Assembly (NCBI GenBank): GCA_023416415.1
Contig: JAEZHR010000294.1
Span: forward strand, 1 to 14,887
From: Pseudomonadota bacterium
GTDB lineage: Bacteria; Pseudomonadota; Gammaproteobacteria; Burkholderiales; Burkholderiaceae_D
Length of the DNA: 14,887 nt
Direction of reading: 5' to 3'
In this document: positions 6,456 through 14,887 of the stretch, piece by piece
Numbering within the stretch: position 1 is the first letter of the stretch
Layout of the letters: each line of letters opens with the position of its first letter
The notes under the pieces: generated by a model
Seen by the model: the letters and a program-made list of their open reading frames with translations, nothing else
What the model was told of the DNA's origin: nothing
Database searches by the model: none
Program-made: the position numbers and the translations under genes

Positions 6456-7394
6456 GTGCAACCGGTCATTTCAATTCAAGCGCTGTCCAAGACGTATGCG
6501 TCCGGTTTTCGGGCACTCAAGGAAATCAACCTCGACATTGCGCGCGGCGAGATCTTTGCCCTGCTCGGCCCCAACGGCGCAGGCAAGACCACGCTGATCA
6601 ACATCATCTGCGGCATCGTCACGCCCAGCACCGGACACGTGATCGCCGACGACCATGACATCGTGCGCGACTACCGCGCCGCGCGCATGAAGATCGGGCT
6701 GGTGCCGCAGGAGCTGTTCACCGATGCCTTCGAAACCGTGTGGGATACGGTGAATTTCAGCCGCGGCCTGTTCGGCAAGGCGCCGGACCCCGCCTACATC
6801 GAAAAGGTGCTCAAGGATCTTTCGCTGTGGGACAAGCGCCAATCGAAGATCATGGCGCTCTCGGGCGGCATGAAACGGCGCGTGATGATCGCCAAGGCAC
6901 TCTCCCACGAACCGACCATCCTCTTCCTTGACGAACCGACTGCGGGCGTGGACGTCGATCTGCGGCGCGACATGTGGGAGATGGTTCGGCGTTTGCGCGA
7001 GAACGGCGTAACGATCATCCTCACCACGCATTACATCGAAGAAGCCGAGGAGATGGCCGACCGGATCGGCATCATCAGCAAGGGCGAGATCCTGCTGGTC
7101 GAAGACAAGACGACGCTGATGAAAAAGCTCGGCAAGAAGCAGCTCACGCTCTTGCTGCAGCAGCCACTGGACGCCGTGCCGGCCGATCTGGCCAGCTACC
7201 GGCTGGAGCTGTCCTCCGACGGCAGTCAACTTACCTATACCTTTGACGCACAGGGCGAACACCCGGGCGTGCCGGCCCTGCTGCACGCACTGGCGACGCG
7301 CGGCATCCATTTCAAGGACCTGCAAACGCAGGAAAGCTCGCTGGAGGATATCTTCGTGAATCTGGTCCATGAAGGGAAAGGGAGCCGCCAATGA
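6456..7394 (+). CDS. ABC-2 type exporter ATP-binding protein (YadG-like)
   Basis: 312 residues. The start is GTG 6456 because GGAGG lies 7 nt upstream; an in-frame ATG at 6420 would place the ribosome site inside the gene. It is the ATPase of an exporter whose membrane partner is the overlapping downstream gene. Seen: Walker A GPNGAGKT (38-45), Q-loop VPQE (83-86), signature LSGGM (135-139), Walker B ILFLDEP (155-161), H-loop His192. A C-terminal extension of about 100 residues ends in SLEDIFVNLVHEGKG, as in YadG-type proteins. The stretches LSGGMKRRVMIAKAL, PTAGVDVDLRRDMW and TIILTTHYIEEAEEM closely resemble E. coli YadG as I remember it. The substrate is unknown. The stop overlaps the next start (ATGA). 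Confidence 0.95.
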   Translation: MQPVISIQALSKTYASGFRALKEINLDIARGEIFALLGPNGAGKTTLINIICGIVTPSTGHVIADDHDIVRDYRAARMKIGLVPQELFTDAFETVWDTVNFSRGLFGKAPDPAYIEKVLKDLSLWDKRQSKIMALSGGMKRRVMIAKALSHEPTILFLDEPTAGVDVDLRRDMWEMVRRLRENGVTIILTTHYIEEAEEMADRIGIISKGEILLVEDKTTLMKKLGKKQLTLLLQQPLDAVPADLASYRLELSSDGSQLTYTFDAQGEHPGVPALLHALATRGIHFKDLQTQESSLEDIFVNLVHEGKGSRQ

Positions 7395-8152
7395 ACATCC
7401 ACGGCGTCAAAGCCATCTACAAGTTTGAAATGTCGCGCTGGTGGCGCACGCTCATGCAGAGCATTGCCTCGCCCGTGATCTCGACTTCGCTCTACTTTAT
7501 CGTCTTCGGCTCCGCCATCGGAGCCCGCATGGGCGACATCGAAGGCGTGGGCTACGGCGCCTATATCGTGCCGGGTCTGATCATGCTGTCGGTGCTGACC
7601 GAAAGCATCTCCAACGCGTCCTTCGGCATCTATATGCCGAAGTGGGCTGGCACGATTTACGAAGTGCTGTCGGCGCCGGTGTCGCCACTGGAGATCGTGC
7701 TCGGTTACGTGGGTGCTGCCGCCACCAAGTCGGTGCTGCTGGGCCTGATCATCCTGGCCACCGCGCGCCTGTTTGTCGACTATTCCATTCTGCACCCGGT
7801 ATGGATGCTGGCCTTCCTGATCCTGACCTCGGTCACCTTCAGCCTGTTCGGCTTCGTGATCGGCATCTGGGCCGACGGCTGGGAGAAGCTGCAGATCGTT
7901 CCGGTGATGATCGTCACCCCGCTCGCCTTCCTGGGCGGCAGCTTCTACTCGATCAGCATGCTGCCGGAGTTCTGGCAGAAGGTCACGCTGTTCAACCCGG
8001 TGGTCTATCTCGTCTCGGGGTTCCGCTGGAGCTTCTACGGCGTCTCCGACGTTTCCATCGGCGTCAGCCTGAGCATGACGATGATGTTCATGCTGTTGTG
8101 CCTGGGTGCGGTGTGGTGGATATTCAAGACCGGGTATCGTCTGAAGAAGTAG
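7391..8152 (+). CDS. ABC-2 type exporter permease (YadH-like)
   Basis: 253 residues, typical for the family. The ATG overlaps the ATPase stop by 4 bp, indicating translational coupling. It is the inner-membrane permease of the exporter. Seen: about six membrane segments, at residues near 25-45, 60-80, 105-135, 140-162, 170-195 and 225-247. The ABC-2 core includes YGAYIVPGLIMLSVLTES, YEVLSAPVSPLEIVLGYV, LTPLAFLGGSFYSISMLPEFW (read as VTPLAF onward) and NPVVYLVSGFRWSFYG. The last two match the conserved FLGG-FYS and NP-Y-GFR blocks of YadH. The substrate is not evident. The convergent patatin gene ends 41 bp beyond. Confidence 0.94.
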   Translation: MNIHGVKAIYKFEMSRWWRTLMQSIASPVISTSLYFIVFGSAIGARMGDIEGVGYGAYIVPGLIMLSVLTESISNASFGIYMPKWAGTIYEVLSAPVSPLEIVLGYVGAAATKSVLLGLIILATARLFVDYSILHPVWMLAFLILTSVTFSLFGFVIGIWADGWEKLQIVPVMIVTPLAFLGGSFYSISMLPEFWQKVTLFNPVVYLVSGFRWSFYGVSDVSIGVSLSMTMMFMLLCLGAVWWIFKTGYRLKK

Positions 8153-8193
8153 GTGCCCGGGCAGGCATCCGCTTTCTTCGAAACAATCAGGTC

Positions 8194-9246
8194 TCAGACC
8201 AGCGTCAGCAGTTCGTCGATGTCGAACGAGGAGGCATGCCCGAGGACACGACCGTGTTCTTCATGGAACTGCACGGCGCTGCGACGCCCCTCGTCGCGCA
8301 GCATGCAGAGAAAATCCCACTCCGCATTGAGCTTGGAGGAAGCGCCCAGCCCTTCCAGTGCCGCGCTCGCGATGCGGTGTATGCGCATGCCGGCCCAGCG
8401 CGCACCTTCCCCCTTGCCCGGGTCGACCACCTTCCTCAGCAGCGCGAGCATCCGCAACTCCTTGAGCAAGCTGGCATTGATGGAGATTTCATTGAGACGG
8501 TTGTGGATCTCCTGTGCCGAGCGGGGCACATTGCTGCGCACGACGGGGTTGATCTGCACGATGATCGTGTCCCTCGACTCGCAGTCGCGCACCAGCGGCG
8601 TAATGGTGGGATTGCCGGCATAGCCACCATCCCAGTAGGGTTCCCCATCGATCTCGATCGCCTGAAACATGGTGGGCAGGCAAGCCGATGCAAGCAAGAC
8701 ATCAGGCGTGATCTCTTCGTTGCGAAACACGCGTCCCCTGCCCGTGTGCACGTTGGTCGCGGTCACGAACAGATGCATTTTTGATCTGGCCAGTCTACTG
8801 AAGTCGATGCTGTCCGCCAGCACGTCGCGCAGCGGATTGAGGCCGGTGGGATTGAGGTCGTAAGGCGAAAACACCCGTCCCACCATGTCGGCAACGAAGT
8901 AGAACGGAGAATTGTCGAGAGTCCAGCGACCCGCCAGGACATCCAGCGGAGCGCGACGGAAAGGACTGAATCTGGCGGCGTCGGCATTGCGGCGCCAGAA
9001 GCCCTCCAGGGAAGCGCGCGCGCCGTCGGGACCGCCCTCTTCGTAGCCGGCGATCATCACTGCTGCATTCATCGCGCCGGCGGAGGTTCCGGACACGGCT
9101 TCGATGCGCACCCAGGATTCCTGCAGCATGCGATCCAGCACGCCCCAGGTGAAGGCCCCATGCGATCCGCCTCCCTGCAAGGCAAGGTCCACCAGCACCG
9201 GCTGTTCACGCCCGCTTTGCTTCTGTCCGACATGTGCTGCACACAT
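8194..9246 (-). CDS. Patatin-like phospholipase
   Basis: 350 residues from the preferred ATG at 9246. A second ATG, one codon upstream at 9249, sits only 1 nt after GGAGG; 9246 is 4 nt away, so it is the likelier start. Patatin-type serine lipases release fatty acids from phospholipids or other lipids with a Ser-Asp dyad. Seen: oxyanion glycine motif LQGGGSHGAF (GGGSHG 25-30); nucleophile elbow GTSAG with Ser55 (53-57); catalytic DGGY with Asp206 (206-209); and FVTATNVHTGRGRVF (160-174), as is typical. The C-terminal 130 residues are helical and family-variable. There is no signal peptide, so it is cytoplasmic unless exported by other means. It is divergent from mscS across 310 bp. All catalytic residues are intact. 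Confidence 0.93.
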   Translation of the reverse strand: MCAAHVGQKQSGREQPVLVDLALQGGGSHGAFTWGVLDRMLQESWVRIEAVSGTSAGAMNAAVMIAGYEEGGPDGARASLEGFWRRNADAARFSPFRRAPLDVLAGRWTLDNSPFYFVADMVGRVFSPYDLNPTGLNPLRDVLADSIDFSRLARSKMHLFVTATNVHTGRGRVFRNEEITPDVLLASACLPTMFQAIEIDGEPYWDGGYAGNPTITPLVRDCESRDTIIVQINPVVRSNVPRSAQEIHNRLNEISINASLLKELRMLALLRKVVDPGKGEGARWAGMRIHRIASAALEGLGASSKLNAEWDFLCMLRDEGRRSAVQFHEEHGRVLGHASSFDIDELLTLV

Positions 9247-9461
9247 CATTCCTCCGCGTGGTTGGGCTGGAGCATTGAGGAGTCGCGGCTTTCATTGGAC
9301 TGCCGTTGGCCGGTTCGGCACTCCAGAATGATCAACACTTCGGCAATTGTCTGGCCTGGCCCGCACCTGCAGGATCACTGCGGAAAGTCGGTGCTGCCAG
9401 CCAAGCCGGTGCGTTTTTGCGTCCACCGTTTGATCTCGCCAAGGGCAATCGTTCAGCATCT

Positions 9462-9491
9462 TTGGTGCCGACCTGACCCGCGGTCTATGAT
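9462..9491 (+). promoter_or_regulatory. Possible promoter of the MscS-type channel gene
   Basis: TTGGTG (9462-9467) and TATGAT (9486-9491) with an 18-bp spacer, 65 bp before the start codon. This is a moderate match to sigma-70 elements. The remaining 9250-9461 spacer holds no gene I can support and no clear promoter for the patatin gene. Confidence 0.4.
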
Positions 9492-9556
9492 GGATCGTGC
9501 GGTTCGGCTGGCCGAAATGTTCGAGGGGCCGGCAACTGTCCGGAAGGAGCTTCGCC

Positions 9557-11290
9557 ATGGTCCGAATGCCGGTCGGCACATGCATGGGCAGACGCCTGCA
9601 TTTTCTTCCACGCCACATGCTGGCGTGGCTGCTGCCTGTGTTCATGTCCATGGCTGCGCTGAACGCGTCTGCCGCCTCGCTGCCATGGACTGCCACCACC
9701 AACGGTGAAGCAATGCATGAAACGGCGGTACTGAAGATCGGTAACCGCGAGGTCGTGACCTTTCGCGCGACGCTCGGCTCGGCAACACCGGCCGACCGCG
9801 TGATTTCCGCCAAAAAGGAAGTCGAACAACTGTCCGATGCGGAGCTTCGCGCAACGATATCGGTGAATGAGACGAAGCTGGGCGACACACCAGGGCTCGC
9901 CATTCACGCCGGCACGCGGAAACTGTTCGGGCTGGTGGAAGCTGACATCGATCCACTGTCGGATCACACGCTGCAGCAGGAGGCCGACCAGGCCGCCGGA
10001 AGATTGTCCATCGCGCTGCGCGCGTTGCGGCAGCAGCGCGAGCCCGACACCATACTGCGCGGTGCCGCGCTGTCAGTAAGTGCGCTCGCGCTGTTCGCCC
10101 TGGCCGTCTGGTTCATCGTACGCCTGCGCCTGCGCGTCGCGCGCACGCTGGAAGCGTCCGCGCGACGCCGCATGGCGCGGATCACGCATGGCGGCCATGC
10201 CATGACCGCGCCGATGAAAATTATTCTGGAGGGGCTCGTCGCGTTCGCGTCATGGATTGCGATCTTCTTTGCGGGTTATATGTGTGCCACGATCGTTCTT
10301 GGCAGCTTCCCCTATACCTCGCCTTGGGGCGAGGCACTCGCCGGCAACTTGATGCGCCTGCTTGAACAACTGGGACAGAGAATGGTCGACTCCGCCCCCG
10401 GGATCATGACAGTTGCCGTGATCTTCATTGTCGCGCGCATGTCGGCGCGTGCATTGAGCGCCTTCTTGCGCGCCATCGAGCAGGAAAGGATTTCGTCGCC
10501 TTTCCTGTATCCGGACACGGCACGCGCAACGCGTTGGCTGCTTCTGGCCGTCCTCTGGCTGTTCGCGCTGGCGATCGCCTATCCATACATACCCGGATCG
10601 GACAGCGCTGCCTTCCAGGGCATCAGCGTCATTGCCGGCCTGATGCTCTCGCTCGGTTCGGCCGGCATCGTCAATCAGGCCATGAACGGCCTGGTCCTTG
10701 TATATTCACGCGCACTGATCAAAGGTGATGTGGTGAAGATCGACGACGAAAAAGGCGTGGTCACGCAGGTCGGTCTGCTATCGACCAAGATAAAGACCTG
10801 CAGGCACGAGGAAATCACGATACCGAATACCGTCGTTGTCGGCACGCAGATCAAGAACTTCTCAAGGCGCGCCCCCGACAAGGGCGCGAGCGTTACCACC
10901 AGCGTGGCTGTCGGCTATGACGCTTCATGGCGCCAGGTCGTCGCGATGCTCGGCCAGGCGGCACGCAGGACCCGCGGCGTTCGCCATGACATCGCCCCTC
11001 GCATCCTGCAGCGCGAGCTGAGCGACTTTTACGTGCGCTACGAGCTTGCCGCCTTCATTGTGCGGCCGGACACCTACGACCTCGTGCTCGACGAGCTTCA
11101 CGGCCACATCCAGGACATCTTCAATGAGTATGGCGTGCAGATCATGTCGCCCCACTTCGAAACGCAGCCCGCCGGGAAGGTGCTGGTGCCGAAGGAGCGC
11201 TGGTTCGCCTGGCCCGCACGCAAGGACGCGTCCTCGAAAAACCCGACCAACGGCCGGGCGCCGGACAGGCATCCGGACGCTGCCCCTTGA
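9557..11290 (+). CDS. Mechanosensitive ion channel, MscS family, with periplasmic N-domain
   Basis: 577 residues. The start is ATG 9557 because AAGGAG lies about 7 nt upstream and a signal peptide follows (MLAWLLPVFMSMAALNASAA, cut near residue 39). It opens under membrane tension to release solutes. Seen: a periplasmic domain at about 40-165 with GNREVVTFRATLGSATPADR; membrane segments near 167-190, 221-248, 280-297 and 325-345; a pore helix at 352-382 with the small-residue pattern ISVIAGLMLSLGSAGIVNQA; the MscS beta-domain RALIKGDVVKIDDEKGVVTQ; ITIPNTVVVGTQIKNFSR; and a C-terminal alpha/beta domain ending in an Asp/Pro-rich tail. It is about twice as long as E. coli MscS (286), because of the N-terminal domain and extra helices. 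It converges on gdhA. Confidence 0.94.
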   Translation: MVRMPVGTCMGRRLHFLPRHMLAWLLPVFMSMAALNASAASLPWTATTNGEAMHETAVLKIGNREVVTFRATLGSATPADRVISAKKEVEQLSDAELRATISVNETKLGDTPGLAIHAGTRKLFGLVEADIDPLSDHTLQQEADQAAGRLSIALRALRQQREPDTILRGAALSVSALALFALAVWFIVRLRLRVARTLEASARRRMARITHGGHAMTAPMKIILEGLVAFASWIAIFFAGYMCATIVLGSFPYTSPWGEALAGNLMRLLEQLGQRMVDSAPGIMTVAVIFIVARMSARALSAFLRAIEQERISSPFLYPDTARATRWLLLAVLWLFALAIAYPYIPGSDSAAFQGISVIAGLMLSLGSAGIVNQAMNGLVLVYSRALIKGDVVKIDDEKGVVTQVGLLSTKIKTCRHEEITIPNTVVVGTQIKNFSRRAPDKGASVTTSVAVGYDASWRQVVAMLGQAARRTRGVRHDIAPRILQRELSDFYVRYELAAFIVRPDTYDLVLDELHGHIQDIFNEYGVQIMSPHFETQPAGKVLVPKERWFAWPARKDASSKNPTNGRAPDRHPDAAP

Positions 11291-11378
11291 GCGCCCCTTC
11301 ATCCCACTCACCTCCTTCAACACGCCTTCCGGACGCGCACGGACAGGATGCGGCGCGCCCCCTCCTGGATCGAAGGCG

Positions 11379-11407
11379 AAAAAAAAGGAGCGCGGCGCGC
11401 TCCTTTT
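11379..11407 (-). terminator. Intrinsic terminator of gdhA
   Basis: On the minus strand an 11-bp perfect stem (AAAAGGAGCGC with GCGCTCCTTTT, 3-nt loop) is followed by a run of T (eight A on the plus strand at 11379-11386). It starts 21 bp after the gdhA stop. On the plus strand the stem is followed by four T, so it may also stop read-through from the channel gene. Confidence 0.9.
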
Positions 11408-11427
11408 CCGTTCACGAGGAACATGGG

Positions 11428-12774
<1,347 letters not shown>

Positions 12775-12886
12775 GATCTTTCCAAGGGGTGGTAAATCAC
12801 GGTGCGCGCATGCACCAGTTCAAGGCACAACCGAGGGTGATGTCCTTGCTTTTTGCACAACAAACGAGCACGCAGCGGCCGAACCG

Positions 12887-12904
12887 GGGGGCAATTATGC
12901 CCCC
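12887..12904 (-). promoter_or_regulatory. Inverted repeat with -10-like core upstream of gdhA
   Basis: Arms GGGGGCA (12887-12893) and TGCCCCC (12898-12904) flank ATTA. On the minus strand the centre reads CATAAT, a fair -10 box, 113 bp before gdhA; no good -35 was seen. It could be the gdhA promoter with an overlapping operator, or a stem that ends alcohol dehydrogenase transcripts, although there is no T-run. A second inverted repeat (AATTCA 12930-12935, TGAATT 12942-12947) overlaps the end of the upstream gene. Confidence 0.4.
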
Positions 12905-12932
12905 ACCTGCCCCACTTTGGACAGTACCGAAT

Positions 12933-13991
12933 TCAGGATTTTGAATTTAGTGTTGCTATATCAATCACAAACCGGTACTTGACGTCGCTGGCAAGCATGC
13001 GCTCGTAGGCCGTATTGATGTCCTGGATGGGAATCACTTCCACGTCCGAAACGATGCCGTGCTCGCCGCAGAAGTCGAGCATTTCCTGGGTTTCGGCGAT
13101 GCCACCGATGAGGGAGCCTGCAAGGCGCCGTCGTGCCATGATCAGATTGAATACCTGGGGCGAAGGATGCGGCTCGGCCGGCACACCGACCAGAACCATG
13201 GTGCCGTCCCGTTTGAGCAGGGAGAGGAAGACATCGAGATTGTGCGGTGCGGCGACGGTATCGAGGATGAAGTCGAGCGAGCCCCGGTGAGCCTTCATCT
13301 CTTCCGCGTTCTTCGATATCACGACTTCGTCGGCGCCCAGGCGTTTCGCGTCCTCGGCCTTGCCCGGACTCGTGGTGAACAGCACCACGTGCGCACCCAG
13401 CCCCTTGGCAAGCTTGATCGCCATGTGGCCGAGCCCGCCGAGGCCGACCACGCCCACCTTCTGTCCCGGCCCCACCTTCCACTGTCGCAACGGCGACCAG
13501 GTCGTGATGCCGGCGCACAGCAGTGGCGCGGCGGCAGCGGGGTCAAGGTTGTCTGGGATGCGCAGCACGAATTTTTCGGTGACGACGATGTTGTTCGAAT
13601 AGCCGCCAAAGGTCATGCCGCCGGTGTGCATTTCCTCGCCGTTGTAGGTGCCGACGAAGCCGTTCTCGCAGTACTGCTCGAGCCCTTCGGCACAGGCGTT
13701 GCAGTGCTGGCAGGAATCGACCATGCAGCCAACCCCGACCAGATCGCCAGGCTTATAGTTCGTGACATCACTGCCTATGGCGGCAACGCGCCCGACGATT
13801 TCATGGCCCGGCACCACCGGGTACACGGTATTGCCCCACTCGTTGCGCACAGTGTGCAGATCTGAATGACAAACGCCGCAGTACAGGATGTCGATCTGCA
13901 CGTCCTTCGGTTGCAGGTCGCGCCTCTCGAAACTCATCGGGCGCAGCGGTTCGGTAGCGGAGTCGGTGCCGTATCCGGACGAAGCAAGCAT
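12933..13991 (-). CDS. NAD(P)-dependent zinc alcohol dehydrogenase (YahK/cinnamyl-alcohol type)
   Basis: 352 residues. It reduces aldehydes or oxidises alcohols in the cytoplasm with NADP(H), inferred from its similarity to YahK. Seen: catalytic zinc ligands Cys41 (YCGVCHSDLH), His63 (PGHE) and Cys159 (PLLCAGITTW); structural zinc cysteines 94, 97, 100 and 108 (DSCQHCNACAEGLEQYC); Rossmann motif GLGGLG (183-188); and AAPHNLDVFLSLLKRDGTM with GGIAETQEMLDFC. All of these are typical of the family. ATG 13989-13991 fits the family N-terminus and has AAAGGA 6 nt before it. An in-frame ATG at 14037-14039 has the stronger AGGAGG site and would add 16 residues (MRAIALPFSPQAKGPA). I prefer the shorter form but not strongly. 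No metal ligand is missing. Confidence 0.93.
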   Translation of the reverse strand: MLASSGYGTDSATEPLRPMSFERRDLQPKDVQIDILYCGVCHSDLHTVRNEWGNTVYPVVPGHEIVGRVAAIGSDVTNYKPGDLVGVGCMVDSCQHCNACAEGLEQYCENGFVGTYNGEEMHTGGMTFGGYSNNIVVTEKFVLRIPDNLDPAAAAPLLCAGITTWSPLRQWKVGPGQKVGVVGLGGLGHMAIKLAKGLGAHVVLFTTSPGKAEDAKRLGADEVVISKNAEEMKAHRGSLDFILDTVAAPHNLDVFLSLLKRDGTMVLVGVPAEPHPSPQVFNLIMARRRLAGSLIGGIAETQEMLDFCGEHGIVSDVEVIPIQDINTAYERMLASDVKYRFVIDIATLNSKS

Positions 13992-14132
13992 GGCGGGTCC
14001 TTTCGCTTGAGGGGAAAAAGGCAATGCTATAGCACGCATCGTGCCTCCTGTGCAGGACCTTCTCAGCCGTCCCGGCAAGCAGGCACTTCGCGCGCCTCGC
14101 ATCGGCGGCGGCACTTCAACGCTCGGCAAGAT

Positions 14133-14162
14133 CATGAATGCGCGCAAATGCGCATGAATGCG
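14133..14162. repeat. Three tandem 10-bp units
   Basis: The units are CATGAATGCG, CGCAAATGCG and CATGAATGCG, back to back. Units one and three are identical and the middle differs at three bases. The 10-bp period places each on the same DNA face. They lie about 95 bp upstream of the longer alcohol dehydrogenase start. Confidence 0.6.
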
Positions 14163-14322
14163 GCTGCGCAGCGCACGCCTCGCGCGTGCAGCACTCCACT
14201 CGCGACGCATGCTTCGCATCAGCAGGACGACCACCGGCAGTTGTCACGAACGCACGCCGCCGTGCGACACGGCGACCTTCAACTGCGCGCCGCGCGTGCG
14301 GCTGATCAAACGATGAATTGAC

Positions 14323-14337
14323 GTTACGCAAAGTAAC
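14323..14337. promoter_or_regulatory. Perfect inverted repeat, possible operator
   Basis: GTTAC (14323-14327) and GTAAC (14333-14337) flank GCAAA. A TTGACG hexamer overlaps its left edge on the plus strand, but no matching -10 follows. Size and symmetry suit a dimeric repressor; the protein is unknown. Confidence 0.35.
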
Positions 14338-14482
14338 AGCCCTGCCGAATCGCCTGATGTACGATATGCAACATGCAGTCGTCGGAGAGCGGAGTCTTTT
14401 TCGAAAGGACCGGCTGCATCCACCGGAGCTGGCGGTCGGATAGCAATACCAGCACCATCCTGACACGCTGCGAGAAGCTGCG

Positions 14483-14515
14483 AAAAGGCCCCCTCATTGA
14501 GAGGGGGCCTTTTTT
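14483..14515. terminator. Bidirectional intrinsic terminator after the GST gene
   Basis: A 13-bp perfect stem (AAAAGGCCCCCTC with GAGGGGGCCTTTT) has a 5-nt loop (14496-14500). On the plus strand the T-run is six long (14510-14515); on the minus strand it is four long. It begins at the stop codon of the minus-strand GST gene, which it most likely serves. The longer T-run faces plus-strand transcription, where no gene was found. Confidence 0.85.
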
Positions 14516-14887
14516 CATGCGGGATCGCGCTTCGGAATGTCGAGACCGCGGACAACGGCCGGGCGCGTGACGAAGACATCGAGTACGCGCCTGACGTTCT
14601 GAAAATCGGAGAAGCGAACCAGCTCGCCGGCGCCGTAGAAGCCCACCAGATTGCGCACCCACGGGAATGTCGCGATGTCGGCGATCGTGTAGTCGTCGCC
14701 CATGATCCACGCGCGATCCGCCAGATGCCGGTCCAGCACCCCCAGCAGACGTCGGGACTCCGCGGCATAGCGATCGCGCGGGCGCTTGTCCTCGTAATCC
14801 TTGCCCGCAAATTTGTGGAAGAAGCCAAGCTGGCCGAACATCGATGCCGCCCATCTGGAACATCAGCCACTGCATCGTCTGGTAGCG
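14515..14887 (-). pseudogene. Glutathione S-transferase, nu-class-like, frameshifted (5' part beyond window)
   Basis: The right edge enters the gene in its C-terminal domain. One frame gives RYQTMQWLMFQMGGI (14887-14843). The next frame, from 14841, gives MFGQLGFFHKFAGKDYEDKR, RYAAESRRLLGVLDRHL, WIMGDDYTIADIATFPWVRN and VVRGLDIPKRDPA, ending at 14515. In YfcG/GstB-type proteins these blocks are continuous, with a GP pair between GGI and MFGQ. The sequence therefore lacks about 5 nt at 14841-14843, and the first frame would run into unrelated sequence. YIADIA-type N-capping and the WPW/FPW helix are intact. Either the gene is newly broken in this strain or the sequence has an error. The thioredoxin-fold half cannot be assessed here. 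Confidence 0.8.

Larger units (their letters stand above)
14040..14482. other. Non-coding spacer upstream of the alcohol dehydrogenase
   Basis: About 440 bp without a gene I can support; open frames on both strands look like composition effects and are not protein-like. It contains the 10-bp repeats (14133-14162), a CGCCGTG/CACGGCG hairpin (14258-14274) and an inverted repeat (14323-14337). It presumably holds the promoter of the alcohol dehydrogenase, but no consensus boxes stand out. Confidence 0.5.

Noticed and set aside
7441..8784. Plus-strand open frame of 447 codons over the permease and patatin
   Set aside because: It overlaps two well-supported genes in another frame and on the other strand.
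6456..9246. ABC exporter plus patatin as an anti-phage (CBASS-like) cluster
   Set aside because: The exporter is YadG/YadH-like, the patatin gene is on the opposite strand, and no cyclase, Cap2/Cap3 or other defence partner is present.
13059..13865. Plus-strand open frame of 268 codons
   Set aside because: It is antisense to the alcohol dehydrogenase, whose zinc and nucleotide motifs are intact.
14116..14466. Minus-strand open frame of 116 codons in the 3' spacer
   Set aside because: No recognisable motif, no ribosome site and Cys/Arg-rich low-quality composition; treated as non-coding.

Overview
The window is GC-rich (roughly 60-65% by eye) and looks like an ordinary chromosomal stretch from a betaproteobacterium. 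The evidence is the character of the proteins: an AcoR-type sigma-54 activator, a YXWGXW-repeat protein, a full-length psd followed directly by a YjbQ gene, Rnk, and a YahK-like alcohol dehydrogenase. A Rhodocyclales or Burkholderiales member is my best guess, but this is inference. No tRNA, rRNA, insertion sequence, CRISPR array, phage or integron signal was seen.

Layout, left to right. Positions 1-1148 (minus) hold most of an AcoR-family sigma-54 activator that runs off the left edge. A 388-bp divergent spacer separates it from a secreted, histidine-rich WXXGXW protein (1537-1935, plus). The next 500 bp contain the wreck of a short-chain dehydrogenase gene (about 2041-2358) and a 50-residue cysteine-rich membrane peptide with a very good ribosome site (2431-2583). 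A glutathione S-transferase (2708-3457, plus) converges, 3 bp apart, on an unrecognised 175-residue gene with a TTG start (3461-3988, minus). A divergent spacer with a perfect TATAAT box leads into psd and yjbQ (4251-5517, plus, 4 bp apart). A possible terminator and a strong sigma-70 promoter then open a leader of about 375 nt in front of rnk (5991-6404). An extended -10 box precedes a translationally coupled YadG/YadH-type ABC exporter (6456-8152). A patatin-like lipase gene (8194-9246, minus) is divergent from an MscS-type mechanosensitive channel (9557-11290, plus). The channel gene converges on gdhA (11428-12774, minus), with a clear intrinsic terminator between them. An NAD(P)-dependent zinc alcohol dehydrogenase (12933-13991, minus) lies upstream of gdhA. 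After a 440-bp non-coding stretch with small repeats and a bidirectional terminator, the window ends in the 3' part of a nu-class-like glutathione S-transferase. That gene is frameshifted within this window (14515-14887, minus).

The genes do not form one pathway. Themes are membrane lipid and envelope maintenance (psd, ABC exporter, patatin, MscS), redox and detoxification (two GSTs, alcohol dehydrogenase, SDR remnant), nitrogen assimilation (gdhA) and transcription control (AcoR-type activator, Rnk). I found no convincing new defence, mobile or biosynthetic system. The items most worth a second look are the two decayed genes, the long rnk leader, the small Cys-rich membrane protein and the repeats upstream of the alcohol dehydrogenase.
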